From a bacterium (lineage in GTDB: Bacteria > KSB1 > UBA2214): 36,017 bases of DNA. Both the position numbers and the translations under genes were made by a program. The DNA is taken from contig JAKQKF010000252.1 in NCBI GenBank assembly GCA_029560815.1, positions 1-36,017 of the forward strand, written 5' to 3'. Positions 15,986 to 25,100 of this stretch are shown piece after piece (within the stretch, counting starts at the first letter, position 1; each line of letters opens with the position of its first letter). A model generated the notes under the pieces. It was not told the origin of the DNA and ran no database searches. It worked only from the letters and a program-made list of their open reading frames with translations.

Positions 15986-18862
15986 TTATCTGGTCAAAAC
16001 GAGCTTTTTGGTAAAATAGTGCCCGCCCAGGTCAAACCGCACGTAATAGATGCCCGAGGGCACAGTCTCGCCCGCATCGGAACGGCTGTCCCAAACCACC
16101 TGACTGGTGCCAGCCGGCAGCTCACGGTTGACCAGGGTCCGCACCCGCTGGCCCAGCATGTTGAACACAGCCGCTGTGACCTGGCCGGCCTCAGGCATGC
16201 TGAACTGGAGACGGGTCTCGGGATTGAAGGGATTGGGATAGTTGTTGCTCACCGCCCACTCCCGGGGAGTATCGCCAATCTGCACAAGCTCGCCGGCCTG
16301 TTTGGCCAGAGCGGCGATGGTTGTCGTGTACACCCGCATCTCGCCCAACTGCCGCCAGGTCCCGGCCGGAAAATCGACGATCAGCTTGATGTATTTGGCG
16401 TTGAAGGCCGGGAAGGTGAAATCCTGCCAATCGCCGCCCGCCGCCCTGCCATCGTAAACCGTGACAAAGTCGGATCCCGATTTACCGGAGGTGGAGGCTT
16501 GCAGCCGGAATCTCTCAACCCAACGGCTGTCAAAGCCGACTCCCGTATTCATGAGCAGGGAGATTTTTTGCACCGCCTTGACCGTATTGTCAGCGAAGGC
16601 AAAAATGGCGTAGGGTTCAACACCGCCGACTGTTGCAGTTCCATCCCAACCTGCCTCATCGCCGTCGACCAGATTATCCCAACCCTCGTTACGGAAGGCG
16701 GTCGACCCCTCAATAAAGACCAGGGCGGATTCCTTCGTGACCGGAGCGGAAAAATTGATAGTGGCGCTGCCGACAAGTTTACAGCTGACGATGACCTTGA
16801 CCTCTTTCACATCAGGTTCGATCGTCGTAATCGAGGTCGTATAGACACCGGGTGTCGAGCTCTCCACCACCGCTGTGTGCGTGAAAGCGCCGGAGTAGCT
16901 GTAGAGGTAAAACTCCTCCATCGAGAGGCCGGTCAGCGCCGAACCATCCGGTTTTTTCAGAGTGATGGTCATTTTCGAGGCATCAACGCCGTTGGCGGTG
17001 TGAGGAGAGGTCGCCTTGACCGATGATTTGACGAGATCCGGATACTCCTTCACTACGCAAACCTCGAATTCACCCAGCTGCCGCCAGCCGGAATTGGGAT
17101 TGGTCAGGACCAGCTTGATGTATTTCGCCTGCGTGGGTGCGCATGTGAACTCTTCCCAGGCCCCGCCCTTCTTGGTGCCGCGCAGGAGCAGTTTGAAATC
17201 GGCATCATTCAGGCCCGTGTTCGAGATATAGACCTCGAAGTTTTTAGTCCAGCGCTCCTCCATGCCGACATCTGTGTTGGTCATAAGCCGGATCATGTTG
17301 ATTTGCTTGGACTTGTTATCATGGAACCTGAAGATCGCATAGGGGAGCGATCCGCCCGCGGAAACCGTGCCGTCGAGGCCGCTGGCGTCGCGGTCGATAG
17401 CGTTGTTCCAGTTTTCGCTGGCAAAACTCGGACCATTATCAAAGAGATCCAGCAGCACACAGGAGCAGAATTCGAACCCGCATACATAGATGAACTCCTC
17501 TTTCTCGAGCGAGAAGACGCCCATCTGGGTGGTTATGGTCAGGGTGACCGAATATTTGCCGGGCTGCCAGTATACATGGGTTGGATTCTGCTCGGTGGAG
17601 GTCTGGCCGTCGCCGAAATCCCAGAGCCATGCGTAGGGATAGCCCTCGGAAGCGTCCGTGAATTTGACGCTCAGGGCGGGATAGCCCCTGGTCGGCGTGG
17701 CCCAGAATTCGACAACAGGGGTATATTCGGCCTCGATAAAATTGGCCATTACCACCTTGTTGCCGTTCATCACGATGGTATAGACCCCGCCGGTATTGAC
17801 AATATCACCGGCATTGGCGCCTGACCATGAGCCAAATTGATACCCCGAAGCCGGCACCGGTGTCAGGGTAACGGTTGTGCCCGCAGCATAGGCCGGGCCA
17901 ACCGGATTCCGCGTCACCGTGCCATGGCCGTCATTGCCGGCGGTCAGGGTATAGGTGATCTGGGTGAAATTGGCCGTCACCGTCTTGGCCACATCCACGG
18001 TCACTGTCGTACTCGCGCTGGTCGGAGCAGCCACCGCCGAACCCGCGCTCACCGTCCAGTTGACAAACTGGTAGCCAGCCGCCGACGTCGCAACAATGTT
18101 CACCACCGTGTTCGGCGCATAGCTGTGCGAGCCGATCGCAGGCGTGGTCGTGCCGCTCCCCCCCGGGCTCACCGCCATGGTCAGGGCAAACGGGATCAGC
18201 TGAAAATTGGCCGTCACCGTCTTGGCCACATCCACGGTCACTGTCGTGCTCGCGCTGTTCGGAGCGGCCACCGCAGAACCTGCGCTCACCGTCCAGTTGA
18301 CAAACTGGTAGCCCGCCGCCGGCGTCGCCGTGATGTTCACCGGGGTGTTCGGCGCGTAACTGTGCGCTCCGATCGCAGGAGCGGTCGTGCCACTCCCGCC
18401 CGGGCTCACCGCCATGGTCAGGGTATAATTCACCGCTGCAGTGGCGGTAAGTGAACTAATGACCGCCTGACTGTTCGCCGTATAGGTTCCGTCTCCAACT
18501 ATGTAGGAAGCTGTGCCCTCCACCTCCGTATTCGTGCTGGCCTGCCAGACCTTCCAGCGGATGGTCTCGCCGCCCGCCATACCCGGCAGCGGAGGAGTGA
18601 TGTCCAAACCCATAACAGGCAGAGACCATTGGGTGGGATCAGCAACCCAAACCATGGCACCTACACAGGTCGTACCATCTGACTTGAAAGCACCCACCTC
18701 GTCTCCGGGCGCCAGGGGGACCCCGTTGAGCGTCGGTGCGCTCATAAAAACCACGCTCATGTTGTTGGAGGTTACCTCAAAACTAAAATGACTCTGTGCT
18801 GAAGCCAGCGCTGAAAACGCGAGCAGAAAGAGGACCAGCGTTTTCAATCCCTTGAGATTCAT
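15986..18862 (-). CDS. Secreted multidomain protein with InlB-type repeats, PKD and two discoidin-like domains
   Basis: 958 residues with AAGGAG 6 nt before the ATG and a signal peptide ending ASAQ. Order: a GDEVGAF...DGTTCVGA domain (about 40-110); three repeats of the bacterial InlB-B type (148-226, 227-305, 306-380) ending in VTANF or VMANF; a PKD domain (383-460: WLWDFGDGQTSTEQNPTHVY); a discoidin-like (F5/8 type C) domain (about 470-610); an Ig-like domain; a second discoidin-like domain (about 715-855); and a FlgD-like end with NNYPNPFNPETRLQFSMPEA. Both discoidin-like units carry the phrase KYIKLIV or KYIKLVL followed by WRQLGE. These domains suggest adhesion to glycans or other surface material. 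It lies 180 nt after the protease gene and 92 nt before the next secreted protein. The precise ligand cannot be inferred. Confidence 0.88.
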   Translation of the reverse strand: MNLKGLKTLVLFLLAFSALASAQSHFSFEVTSNNMSVVFMSAPTLNGVPLAPGDEVGAFKSDGTTCVGAMVWVADPTQWSLPVMGLDITPPLPGMAGGETIRWKVWQASTNTEVEGTASYIVGDGTYTANSQAVISSLTATAAVNYTLTMAVSPGGSGTTAPAIGAHSYAPNTPVNITATPAAGYQFVNWTVSAGSAVAAPNSASTTVTVDVAKTVTANFQLIPFALTMAVSPGGSGTTTPAIGSHSYAPNTVVNIVATSAAGYQFVNWTVSAGSAVAAPTSASTTVTVDVAKTVTANFTQITYTLTAGNDGHGTVTRNPVGPAYAAGTTVTLTPVPASGYQFGSWSGANAGDIVNTGGVYTIVMNGNKVVMANFIEAEYTPVVEFWATPTRGYPALSVKFTDASEGYPYAWLWDFGDGQTSTEQNPTHVYWQPGKYSVTLTITTQMGVFSLEKEEFIYVCGFEFCSCVLLDLFDNGPSFASENWNNAIDRDASGLDGTVSAGGSLPYAIFRFHDNKSKQINMIRLMTNTDVGMEERWTKNFEVYISNTGLNDADFKLLLRGTKKGGAWEEFTCAPTQAKYIKLVLTNPNSGWRQLGEFEVCVVKEYPDLVKSSVKATSPHTANGVDASKMTITLKKPDGSALTGLSMEEFYLYSYSGAFTHTAVVESSTPGVYTTSITTIEPDVKEVKVIVSCKLVGSATINFSAPVTKESALVFIEGSTAFRNEGWDNLVDGDEAGWDGTATVGGVEPYAIFAFADNTVKAVQKISLLMNTGVGFDSRWVERFRLQASTSGKSGSDFVTVYDGRAAGGDWQDFTFPAFNAKYIKLIVDFPAGTWRQLGEMRVYTTTIAALAKQAGELVQIGDTPREWAVSNNYPNPFNPETRLQFSMPEAGQVTAAVFNMLGQRVRTLVNRELPAGTSQVVWDSRSDAGETVPSGIYYVRFDLGGHYFTKKLVLTR
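17948..18421 (-). repeat. Two tandem 237-bp repeats coding 79-residue InlB-type units
   Basis: The 79-residue units (18421-18185 and 18184-17948) begin LTMAVSPGGSGTT and end VAKTVTANF, and are nearly identical at both protein and DNA level. The third, divergent repeat next to them is not part of this recent duplication. The near identity implies a recent duplication or gene conversion, and such repeats can change number by slippage. Confidence 0.85.
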
Positions 18863-19042
18863 AGCTTTCTCCTTTTTAATTTGGTGAATATGAACCTGCG
18901 GTTGCCTTTCCGATGATTTCCATAACCCTCTCCGCCTCGGGAGCGCAAAGGCCCCGGCGGAACAGTATGCATACAGTCAGCAGTCGATACCCAAAAAGCC
19001 GATGGCTGGTGTGGACTCTTTTTCTCTGCAAGCCAGTCCGCT

Positions 19043-22000
19043 TCAGGGCCACTTTATAACAGCCGGATCGGCCAGAAAAAGGCTGTAGCCCGAGCCGGGT
19101 TTCAATTCCCCGATCGTATTGATCCCGTACAGAGGCCAGTAGACCCTGCCGGCGCCATCCTTGGCAATAACAAGCTCTGTGCTGATACCGCCGAGTACTG
19201 AGGCGGCAGCTGCGGGCCGGTCGAGCAGACAGGAGATCGTGTTCCAGCCCTGCTTCAGCATGACCTCCGCCTTTTCCTCCTCAACCCTTTTTCCGGCGAT
19301 CAGCAGCTGCGCCGGAGCGGTGATGTAAAGCCAATACCCTTTTTTATAATCCCACCAGGTCAGCATATCAATGAGGTAGGCCGGCCAATAGACTTTGCCC
19401 TCGCCGTCCTTGAAGAGGACAAGCTTGTCCGCAATCGGCGCCAGCAGATTTTTGAGCAGAGTGTCCTCCGGTTCAACCGGGCTGGAGACCAGATTCCATC
19501 CCGCATTGAGCTGCAGAAGAGCAGTGTCCCGCTGAGCGGATAGATATTTTTGACGGAATGCGATGGCCGCGTCGGTATGCTGCTGGAAAGCCGCAAGGTC
19601 ATCTCCGGCGATCAGGGCAAAATCGACGGTAATCGTTCCATGTGGAGGGATGTCATAGGGACCGGCGGAGAGCACCTGAGAAACATCCCCGATTCCGGCC
19701 TCGACGATGGCCGTGCCGCCGCTGATCGCCTCCCACTTTTCCGCGTCGCTAAAGCCATCATAGATGCCCCAGCCGGGATTGCCGGGCGCCAGTTCGTCGT
19801 TGAGGATGGCGCGGCAGGAGACCGCGCCCGGCGAGAGCAGGGCGCACCCCACGTGGGTCCCGGGGGTGCCTGCAGCGTTGCAGACATAGCCCAGGCGGCG
19901 GCTGGCGTCATAAGCGGCCCGGTCGCCATCAAAATGGTCCTGATCCACATCCCAGTCAAAAAAGAGGCCGAAATGGAATCCATTCAGACCTGTGGTACCG
20001 CTGTTGGTCACCTCGTAACGGAAGATAATAAAATCCTCATAACCGCTCCCGTCTGAAGCGAAGGTATGCTGCCGCACTGTGATTTCGAGGGGCAGGCTGG
20101 CATCACGATCGCTGAGATTGAGAGTGCTCTCCTCAGCGGTGAGGGGACCGGGACGGAGAAGGGTCAGGGGGCCATCGGCGTTCATGACAAAATCCTGATC
20201 GGGGGTGGTCGAGGTGCCGCGGGCGGAGCTGGAGATGCGGGCTGCGGAGACGCCGGCGATGATCGAACCCTCGTAAATCAGGTTCGCGCCCGATTTGTAG
20301 GAGAAACCGGATCCCCCGAAAGCAGCTGAGGGATTGGCGTAGCCGATCCGGCCGACGGGGGTGACGGAGGTGAGGATCCGGTTGACGCTGAGATCGACAA
20401 AGTCGGGCGCGACCGTGAGAGTGAAATGGCCGGTGTCATGGTACTCCCCGACGGAGAATTCCAGAGTGAAGGGGATGACATGCCCGGCGGGGGCATCCGG
20501 CGAAATCGCAACCGTGAAGGGCACTGCGGGGGAGGCCGCTGCGAGCGTGGCCAGACCCGGCAGCGTGGCCTGACTGCTGAGCAGGGCCGCATGGGTCGAA
20601 TTCTCGCTCAGCGAGAGCAAGACCGGCCCGGCGGGCGCCAGATAATTGGTCAGGGTCGCAGAGATCTGCGCGGTTTCACCGGGTCTGAACTGGGCATCTC
20701 CGTCCTCCCCGGCAAACGTGACCGCGGTGAGCCGGAGGCCGGGGGTCACGGCCGTCACCGCCTGCAGGGCATCGATGCGACCCCTGCCGATGAGGCCGGC
20801 CCAAGCCGGATTGAGGTCATCCACGGGATCGGCGGCGGCCCGGACCTGCTCAGCGCAGCGGAACCCGCTCCTGTCGGGGTGCATGCTTTTAACCAGCGCG
20901 ATCACTCCTGCGGCCAGCGGCGCCGCCATCGAGGTGCCGCTGTAGCGGCTGTACCCGTTAAAGCTGACCGTGCTCATGATATCAACGCCGGGGGCGCTGA
21001 CATCGACCCACTCTCCGAAGGTGCTGAAGCTCGCTTTGGCATCCCAGTTGTTGGTCGCTGTAACCGCAAAGACGTTGTCGTAACAGGCGGGAAAATTGAG
21101 GGTGGTTGAGCCCGAATTACCGGCGGAGGCAACGATGACCGACCCCAGCGCGGTCGCATAGTTAATCACATCCTGCTCATAGAGAGAGGCTGAGCCCGTG
21201 CGGCCCCAGCTGCAGTTGATGACATCCGCGCCGTTCTCGGCGGCGTAGAGGATGGCCTCATAGCCGTAGCCGATCCCCTCGCCGAAGCGGTCGGCCGCGT
21301 TGATCGCCATCAGCCGGCAGTTCCAGGCAGCCCCGGCGATGCCATGCGTATTGTGTGTGGCCGCATTGGCGATGCCCGCGGTATGGGTGCCGTGGTTGGC
21401 GTAGGCGGGCTGGCTGGGCAGGCCGGTCGGATCGCCGCTGCTATTGGCGAAATTCCAGCCGTGAAGATCGTCAACGTAGCCGTTGCCGTCGTCATCCCGG
21501 GAATTGCCCGCAATCTCGGCGGTATTGGTCCAGAGGCTGGCGCGCAGATCCTGGTGGCCGATCTCGCTGCCGCCGTCGACGATGGCAATTACCACATCGC
21601 CTTGCTCGCCTCTGATCAGATCCCAGGCAGCGGGCAGATTGACCACCTGGAGGTGGGGCTGCTGAGCGTAGAGCGAGTCATTGGGCACGATATCGAGGGT
21701 GTGGTAATAGAGCGGCTCGGTATAATCGATCAGGGGGTGACGCCGCAGCCAGGCCAGCAGCCTGTTCCGGTCCGCTCCGGCGGAGAGGTGGCCCTGAAAA
21801 ACACGACCCATACGCGTGATCGCCGGCGCGGATTTCCCCGCGCGAGCGCTCCTGCTGCCCAGCGCTTCGAGACGGATCAATCCCCTGCCCTGCGCCTGGC
21901 CTCCCAGCAGGGCGAGCAGCGAAGCCGACTCTATCTCCGCCGGCACCAGCGCGTCCCTGCACTTCAAGACGATCCTGCCGGGCTGAAGCGCAGCTTCCTT

Positions 22001-22093
22001 CTGCGCGGCGGAGAAATCCGCCGCGCTGCCGGGACTGGCGGCGATACAGATGAGGAGAAGAGGAATACATGTTTTGCTGCCGCTGCTGTACAT
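19043..22093 (-). CDS. Secreted subtilisin-like serine protease (S8) ending in two GWN-YWP modules
   Basis: 1016 residues. A signal peptide (to GSAAD) and a propeptide of about 130 residues precede the catalytic domain. The triad is D173 (AIVDGG), H234 (NHGTHTAG) and S388 (SGTSMAAP), with oxyanion N326 (ASAGNSG). A DDDGNGYVDDL calcium-type loop lies at about 200-210. After it come an Ig-like region (about 460-570), a domain that includes FHFGLFFDWDVD, and two GWN-YWP modules at the C-terminus. Unlike the four other secreted proteins of the cluster, it has no NYPNPFNP-type sorting domain and stops directly after the second module (AVIKWP). It starts 60 nt after the large upstream gene, so the two are probably co-transcribed; its ribosome site (CAGG) is weak. 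It likely degrades or matures extracellular proteins. Confidence 0.92.
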   Translation of the reverse strand: MYSSGSKTCIPLLLICIAASPGSAADFSAAQKEAALQPGRIVLKCRDALVPAEIESASLLALLGGQAQGRGLIRLEALGSRSARAGKSAPAITRMGRVFQGHLSAGADRNRLLAWLRRHPLIDYTEPLYYHTLDIVPNDSLYAQQPHLQVVNLPAAWDLIRGEQGDVVIAIVDGGSEIGHQDLRASLWTNTAEIAGNSRDDDGNGYVDDLHGWNFANSSGDPTGLPSQPAYANHGTHTAGIANAATHNTHGIAGAAWNCRLMAINAADRFGEGIGYGYEAILYAAENGADVINCSWGRTGSASLYEQDVINYATALGSVIVASAGNSGSTTLNFPACYDNVFAVTATNNWDAKASFSTFGEWVDVSAPGVDIMSTVSFNGYSRYSGTSMAAPLAAGVIALVKSMHPDRSGFRCAEQVRAAADPVDDLNPAWAGLIGRGRIDALQAVTAVTPGLRLTAVTFAGEDGDAQFRPGETAQISATLTNYLAPAGPVLLSLSENSTHAALLSSQATLPGLATLAAASPAVPFTVAISPDAPAGHVIPFTLEFSVGEYHDTGHFTLTVAPDFVDLSVNRILTSVTPVGRIGYANPSAAFGGSGFSYKSGANLIYEGSIIAGVSAARISSSARGTSTTPDQDFVMNADGPLTLLRPGPLTAEESTLNLSDRDASLPLEITVRQHTFASDGSGYEDFIIFRYEVTNSGTTGLNGFHFGLFFDWDVDQDHFDGDRAAYDASRRLGYVCNAAGTPGTHVGCALLSPGAVSCRAILNDELAPGNPGWGIYDGFSDAEKWEAISGGTAIVEAGIGDVSQVLSAGPYDIPPHGTITVDFALIAGDDLAAFQQHTDAAIAFRQKYLSAQRDTALLQLNAGWNLVSSPVEPEDTLLKNLLAPIADKLVLFKDGEGKVYWPAYLIDMLTWWDYKKGYWLYITAPAQLLIAGKRVEEEKAEVMLKQGWNTISCLLDRPAAAASVLGGISTELVIAKDGAGRVYWPLYGINTIGELKPGSGYSLFLADPAVIKWP
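19046..19518 (-). repeat. GWN-YWP module pair of the protease
   Basis: Two units of about 75 residues: NAGWNLVSS ... KDGEGKVYWPAYLID ... KGYWLYITAPA, then KQGWNTISC ... KDGAGRVYWPLYGINTIG ... GSGYSLFL. They match the pairs in the 1693- and 439-residue proteins of the same cluster. Function unknown. Confidence 0.8.
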
Positions 22094-22153
22094 GGTTGCC
22101 TGCCGGAGAGCTGTGGGCCGCCTTGCGGGCGGCCCGGAGAAACCTGGCCTGGA

Positions 22154-25100
22154 TTACTTGACCAGAGACATTTTAACCACCTTGACGAAGGGGCCAGCTT
22201 TCATGCGCACAAAATAGATGCCGCTGGAGACCAGCGCACCCGCCTGATTACGTCCGTCCCAGATCAGGTCGTGATAGCCTGCCCTCTTCTCCGCATTCAC
22301 CAGCGTGCGAATCGCCTGGCCGCGCAGATTATAGACAACCAGCTCAACATGGCTCTCTTTGGGCAGCTCATACTTGATGCTGGTGGCCGGATTAAAGGGA
22401 TTGGGATAGTTCTGCCGCAGGGCGAATTCCCTGGGTAATGGCACAGCTTCGGCCACACCGGCGACCAGGATGGCATCATTCCGGTAGGTCATTTCAACCG
22501 GCAGAGCATCACCGCTCAGGCCGTCCTGCAGCGAGGTGATCTTGAGCGGACTTTCCAATTTGGCTGCTGCAGACCACCAGATCAGCTCAAGCCTGTCACC
22601 GGCTGTGGCGCCGTCGACGAGCCGGGTCATTTCATCATCGCCCCAGATGGTGATCGGCACCTGCCCGCCCTGAACGACACCGGCGCCCAGATACCGGCCG
22701 TCGCTGGTACGGACTCCCACTTCATCGTTCTCCGCCAGGAAGGAGCCGCGGACCAGGAGGATGGCGCTGCTGCCCGTAGCCTGGTTCGAAAGGGCGAAAT
22801 GCTGCAAGGCTTTAGCCCCGACGCCGGCGAGCATCTCCTTGGGCACTGCGGTATTGGCGGGATAGGTCAGCGTCGTCGCGGCCGTGACGTAGAGCTGATA
22901 GCCTTGACCGGGCAGCATATTGCCGATGGTATTGATGGTGTACAGAGGCCAATAGATGCCCCCGGTCATATTCTTGGCGATAGTCAGCTGAGAGGCGATC
23001 GAGGCCAGGGCGGTCGGGGCCGCGAGCGGGCTAGCGCGCAGATAGGCCACAATATTCCAGCCCGAGGTGAGCGGGATGGGCGTCGATTCAGGAGCCAGTT
23101 GATCACCGGTAAAGGTCAATGTCGCAGCCTGGGTAACGTAGCACATGTACCCCTGCAAGGGTTTCCATTTGCCGATGGTATTGATACCGTAAAGCGGCCA
23201 GTAGATCTGCCCGGTGGTGTTTTTGGCGATGGTAAGAGTGCTCCCCAGCTGGGCCAGGAGCAGGGTGGGCAGAGTCGAATCGGGCGGATCGATATAGGAG
23301 GAGATCATGTTCCAGCCGGCGTTGAGGGTGACAAGCTGCTGGGTGGAGGTCACCCTGATAGCAAAGACGCTGTCGCTCTGGTCGATATAACTGTTATCTA
23401 TCAGGCTGGTGATCCGCACGATACAGGAATCACTTAGTGTACCGGGTATAGTCCAGGCGTAGCGGCCGACCACACCCGAGGCGCTCTCGGTGATGGTCTG
23501 CCAGGGGCTGACGCTGCCGGTGCGGTATTCGATTCTCATTGTGCCGCCGAGATCGGTCCACCAGACGATATCCTGGACGCTGCCGGGAGACCAGACCTCG
23601 CCGCCGTTGGGCGACTTGAGCGAGAGAAAATCGGCGCTGCGCAGAATGGTCTGGTTGGCCCCGACGATGGTGGTATGCGTGCCCGCATGGTGCAGGGCGT
23701 CGAGATCGTTCAGGGTGCCGCTCTGCTGCTCGGACCAGGTCGCCCCGCCATCCGAGGTGCGCAGGATGGTGCCGTCGCGGCCGACAGCAATGGCATAGCC
23801 CTCGGCATAGAAATGGATATCTGTCAGGTAATAATGGGGGGCAATGCTGACCTCCGTCCAGGTCAGACCGCCATCGGTAGTGCGCAGTATAAAGTCTTCC
23901 TTGCCGACGATGACTCCGGTGAGAGCATCGGCAAAATGGATGCCGAGAAAATTGCCAAAGCGCGGAGAAGCGATCCTCGTCCAGGTTGCGCCGCCGTCGG
24001 TTGTGCGCACAATGGTGCTGTCCTCCCCGATAACCAGGCCCGTGGTCGCAGAGAGGAAATAGACACCGCGCAGGTTGCTGCCGACGCCGCTGTTCTGGGC
24101 GGACCAGTTGTCGCCGCCGTCGCTGGAATGGATAATGAGACCGGCGTCGCAGGCAATCCAGCCGAGATCTTCGTTGGGAAAGTGGGTGGCGAAGAGGTAG
24201 AGCCCGGTGCTGCTGTTGACCGGAGTCCAGCTTTGCCCGGCGTCGGTGGTTTTATAGAGATTACCGTAGCTGCCCATTATGAAACCCTTGGTGGGCGTGA
24301 TAAACTCGACCCCCTTGAAGCGCGTCCAGATGCCGCTGTAGAGCTGGGTCCAGGTTTCGCCACCGTCAGTCGTGCGGAGAATGGTGCTGTCGCCGCAGAT
24401 AATACCGGTGAGATCATCCAGGAAGAAGACATCCCACAGGATCCGCGTCGAGCCGGATATCTTGCGCTCCCACCCTTCCGGCGCCGGGGGCGTGTGATAA
24501 TCAAGATCCCAGGAGACGTCGGTGCCGAGGGAATTGGTCGCACTCATGCGCATGTGGTAGACCGCCTCAGCAGTCAGTCCGTTGATCTCAGGAGAGGAGA
24601 CGAACTGCTCCGAGATTCCCATGAAGGGGCCGCCCTCGGCCGGGACTATGGTGCCGTAAGAGATCGTGGGTCCGTGTTCAAATTGGGCGGTGGTGCTCTC
24701 CTTGCGCGGGTCGACATAGCCATAGAACCGCACGGAATTCCAGTACTGGTCGTAGACGCCGATGGAGGTGATCACCGGGCTGCCCTTTATAACATAGCGC
24801 AGACCGATGCGGTATTCGCCCTGCACCGTCCACTGCAGATCATCCTCGAGGCCGAGCTTGTCCCGCTCATCATCCTCCAGGCGTTCGATCAGCTCGCGGT
24901 TGGGGAAAGTGCCCCAGTTGTCCATGAAAGCGTAACGGATATAATAGACCCCGTCCTCCGGCAGGATACAGGCGATGCGCTGGTCTTCGGGGGGATTGAG
25001 GTAGCCGTCATTTTCATAGAGGCCGGTGCCGTCGCTCGAATAGAGGATGATACGACCGGCCAGGGAGGAATCGCCGCGGGACTCGCCCCAGATCTCCGCC

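Noticed and set aside
17948..18421. CRISPR-like tandem repetition
   Set aside because: The repeats are 237 bp long, coding, in frame and without spacers; they are protein-domain repeats.
18966..18975. GTATGCATAC palindrome upstream of the 958-residue protein
   Set aside because: A single short palindrome without a clear promoter; too little to call an operator.
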